In this document: in pieces, positions 4,432-6,226 of the stretch
Layout of the letters: every line of letters begins with the position of its first letter
How positions within the stretch are numbered: the stretch's first letter is position 1
NCBI GenBank assembly: GCA_023435985.1
Contig: JAEZKY010000099.1
Coordinates: forward strand, 1-6,226
Reading direction: 5' to 3'
Length of the DNA stretch: 6,226 bases
Source of the DNA: Bacillota bacterium
GTDB taxonomy: Bacteria; Bacillota; Clostridia; Clostridiales; Clostridiaceae
The notes under the pieces: model-generated
What the model was told of the DNA's origin: nothing
The model's database searches: none
Seen by the model: the letters and a program-made list of their open reading frames with translations, nothing else
Translations under genes and position numbers: made by a program

Positions 4432-6226
4432 TTAAAACAAATCATTGATTTGCTTAAAAAACTTATGACATCCTTCTATTTCATGCTTCAAAGCCTCAGC
4501 TTCAAGTTTTATTGCTAATTCATGAATAGAAGTTATTCTCATAGTTCCAGATGAACCCTTCAACTCATGAGTCAATTTGGCCAATTTTTCAAATTCATTA
4601 TTTTTAATAGCCTCATCAATACCTGATATTAAATCCGGCAGACATTTTATATAATCTTCAAATATCTCCATTGCGTCATCTATATCCAGTCCTGTAACTT
4701 CAACAAAACGATCAATATTATCATCTATTATTTTATTATAATCAGGTTTTCCCGTTCCATATTTTATATTTTCTTCTATCATATTGAACATCTTATCAAA
4801 ATCAATCGGCTTACTTATATAAGCATCCATTCCAGCCTTAATGCATTTTTCACAATCTCCAGCCATTGCATTAGCAGTCATAGCAATAATTGTGGTATGT
4901 TTTTCATTTCCCTCTAGATGCCTTATTCTTCCTGTACTTTCATATCCATCCATAACTGGCATTTGACAATCCATAAAAACAACATCATAATCCTTTTCAG
5001 CTACTGCTTTTAATGCTTCGCTTCCATTTACCGCTATATCACAGGTCATATTACGGGATTTAAGCATCCTTATAACTATTTTACGATTAACTTCATTGTC
5101 TTCAACCAATAAGATCTTTGGCTTTAATGCATTATTAAGTTCTTTAATATTATGTTTTATTATAGCTTGCCCTTCTTCATTTTCATTGTCCAAACCTAAT
5201 GTTTTAGCAATACACCTTAGCAAATCATCTCTCTTAACAGGTTTTGCTAAAAGCGCTGAAAATCCACATTCTTTTATAGCCTTTACATCGCCCTTTTGCG
5301 CAACAGAAGTTAAAAGTATTAACTGAATATCCTTTGCAATAGGTATTGTTTTTAATGTAGCTGCAAGCTCATACCCATTCATTCCTGGCATTTGATAATC
5401 TATAAGAGCAATATTGATTTTATTTTCTGTATTCGCCTTTGAAATAATTGTAGTAATAGCACTAGTAGCATCTTCAGCCTTAAATACATTTAAACCTGCC
5501 TTTTCAAGGTATGAACAAAAAATATCCCTATTATTTTCATTATCATCTACAATCAAAACATTAGTGTTAATGTTTTTAAGCTTTTCAAAATCAAGTTTCT
5601 GTTCATTAGCTCTTTTCGCTATTTTTAATCTTACATTAAATTTAAATGTGGAACCTTCTCCAAATACACTTTCAACCCAAATTTCTCCACTCATCATTTT
5701 AACCAATTCACTACATATGGCAAGCCCAAGTCCTGTTCCTCCATATTTTCTAGTTGTAGATGCATCTGCCTGACTAAAAGATTTAAATATCTTATCAATA
5801 TCTTCCTCGTGGATTCCAATTCCAGTATCTTTTACCTCAAAGGTCAGTAAAACCATCTCATTTTCTTCCTCCAAGTAATTTACTGAAACAGAAATTTCGC
5901 CTTCCGTTGTAAATTTAACAGCATTACTTATGAGATTATTTAATACTTGTCTAAGTCTTGATGGATCACCAATCACCTCTTCAGGAACACCTGACTTAAT
6001 CATTGCATAAACTTCAATCCCTTTTGTAGCTGCCTTTGGTGCTATTAGTGAAACCGAATCTTCTATTGTAGTTCTTAAATCAAATCTTATATTTTCCATA
6101 TTCAACTTATTAGCTTCAATTTTTGAAAAATCCAATATATCATTAACAATGTCTAATAATACCTCCGAAGCAGATTTAGCTTCACGTATAAACTCTCTTT
6201 GTTCCGTGGATAACTCAGTTGATTGC
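4432..6226 (-). CDS. Hybrid sensor histidine kinase (ATPase-REC-REC-HPt), N-terminus outside window
   Basis: The 597 visible residues form the C-terminal part of a multistep phosphorelay kinase. The frame is open to the window edge. The first visible residues (QSTELSTEQREFIREAKSAS, then VNDILDFSKIEANK) are the second helix of the dimerisation domain, so the phospho-accepting His lies just outside the window. The HATPase domain has an N box (NNLISNAVKF, 96-105), G1 (DTGIGI, 133-138) and G2 (GGTGLGL, 162-168). Receiver 1 has Asp227-Asp228, phospho-acceptor Asp276 (IDYQMPGMNG), Thr306 and Lys328. Receiver 2 has Glu375-Asp376, Asp419 (MDCQMPVMDG), Thr450 and Lys472. The C-terminal HPt domain has His553 in THELKGSSGTMR. 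All sites needed for relay are therefore intact. Two complete receivers plus HPt resemble elaborate BarA-type kinases. The input signal cannot be inferred because the sensor region is missing. It is co-oriented with the response regulator. Confidence 0.93.
   Translation of the reverse strand, partial: QSTELSTEQREFIREAKSASEVLLDIVNDILDFSKIEANKLNMENIRFDLRTTIEDSVSLIAPKAATKGIEVYAMIKSGVPEEVIGDPSRLRQVLNNLISNAVKFTTEGEISVSVNYLEEENEMVLLTFEVKDTGIGIHEEDIDKIFKSFSQADASTTRKYGGTGLGLAICSELVKMMSGEIWVESVFGEGSTFKFNVRLKIAKRANEQKLDFEKLKNINTNVLIVDDNENNRDIFCSYLEKAGLNVFKAEDATSAITTIISKANTENKINIALIDYQMPGMNGYELAATLKTIPIAKDIQLILLTSVAQKGDVKAIKECGFSALLAKPVKRDDLLRCIAKTLGLDNENEEGQAIIKHNIKELNNALKPKILLVEDNEVNRKIVIRMLKSRNMTCDIAVNGSEALKAVAEKDYDVVFMDCQMPVMDGYESTGRIRHLEGNEKHTTIIAMTANAMAGDCEKCIKAGMDAYISKPIDFDKMFNMIEENIKYGTGKPDYNKIIDDNIDRFVEVTGLDIDDAMEIFEDYIKCLPDLISGIDEAIKNNEFEKLAKLTHELKGSSGTMRITSIHELAIKLEAEALKHEIEGCHKFFKQINDLF

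Noticed and set aside
5096..5773. Two plus-strand open frames (5096-5326 and 5414-5773)
   Set aside because: Both are antisense to receiver and ATPase domains of the histidine kinase, whose motifs are fully conserved. They are mirror frames.
6133..6135. TTG as the start codon of the histidine kinase
   Set aside because: The codon is the Leu of the conserved DILDFSKIEA segment. The frame continues upstream with typical dimerisation-helix residues to the window edge, so the gene is partial at 6226.

Overview
This is AT-rich DNA with Shine-Dalgarno sites close to AGGAGG, a spore-coat protein of the CotF family and a vegetative TTGACT-17-TATAAT promoter. It fits an anaerobic spore-forming Firmicute, most likely Clostridium in the strict sense. 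The species cannot be fixed from the sequence alone. The window looks like ordinary chromosome made of short transcription units. No rRNA, tRNA, CRISPR array, transposase or phage gene was seen.

Left part (1-1540, all on the minus strand): (i) the N-terminal part of a secreted 3D (Asp-Asp-Asp) domain protein, probably a cell-wall hydrolase, with a near-consensus promoter. Its best-supported start (TTG with a strong Shine-Dalgarno site) is followed five codons later by an in-frame TGA. (ii) A 54-codon small ORF, possibly a small membrane protein. (iii) A CotF-family spore coat protein. Middle part (1541-3721, plus strand): a ten-helix EamA/DMT-family transporter that diverges from the coat gene and has a 14-bp palindrome in its leader. 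Then, after 429 bp without a gene, comes a 211-residue protein matching only the N-terminal, cofactor-binding half of EutE/PduP-type CoA-acylating aldehyde dehydrogenases. That gene has an extended -10 promoter and a 28-bp perfect palindrome in its leader, made of two back-to-back GTTAA-N4-TTAAC units that resemble the clostridial Rex (NADH/NAD+ sensor) operator.

Right part (3722-6226): an inverted-repeat region and a hairpin terminator, then a minus-strand two-gene phosphorelay operon. A hybrid histidine kinase (N-terminus outside the window) carries an ATPase domain, two intact receiver domains and a C-terminal HPt domain. It is followed 62 bp downstream by a stand-alone CheY-like response regulator, the natural candidate to receive the phosphate from the HPt histidine.

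The most unusual item is the half-length aldehyde dehydrogenase under a Rex-like palindrome: an open, well-signalled gene lacking the catalytic domain. It may be a remnant or a stand-alone NAD(H)/CoA-binding protein; the sequence alone does not decide. No clearly new multi-gene system is visible.
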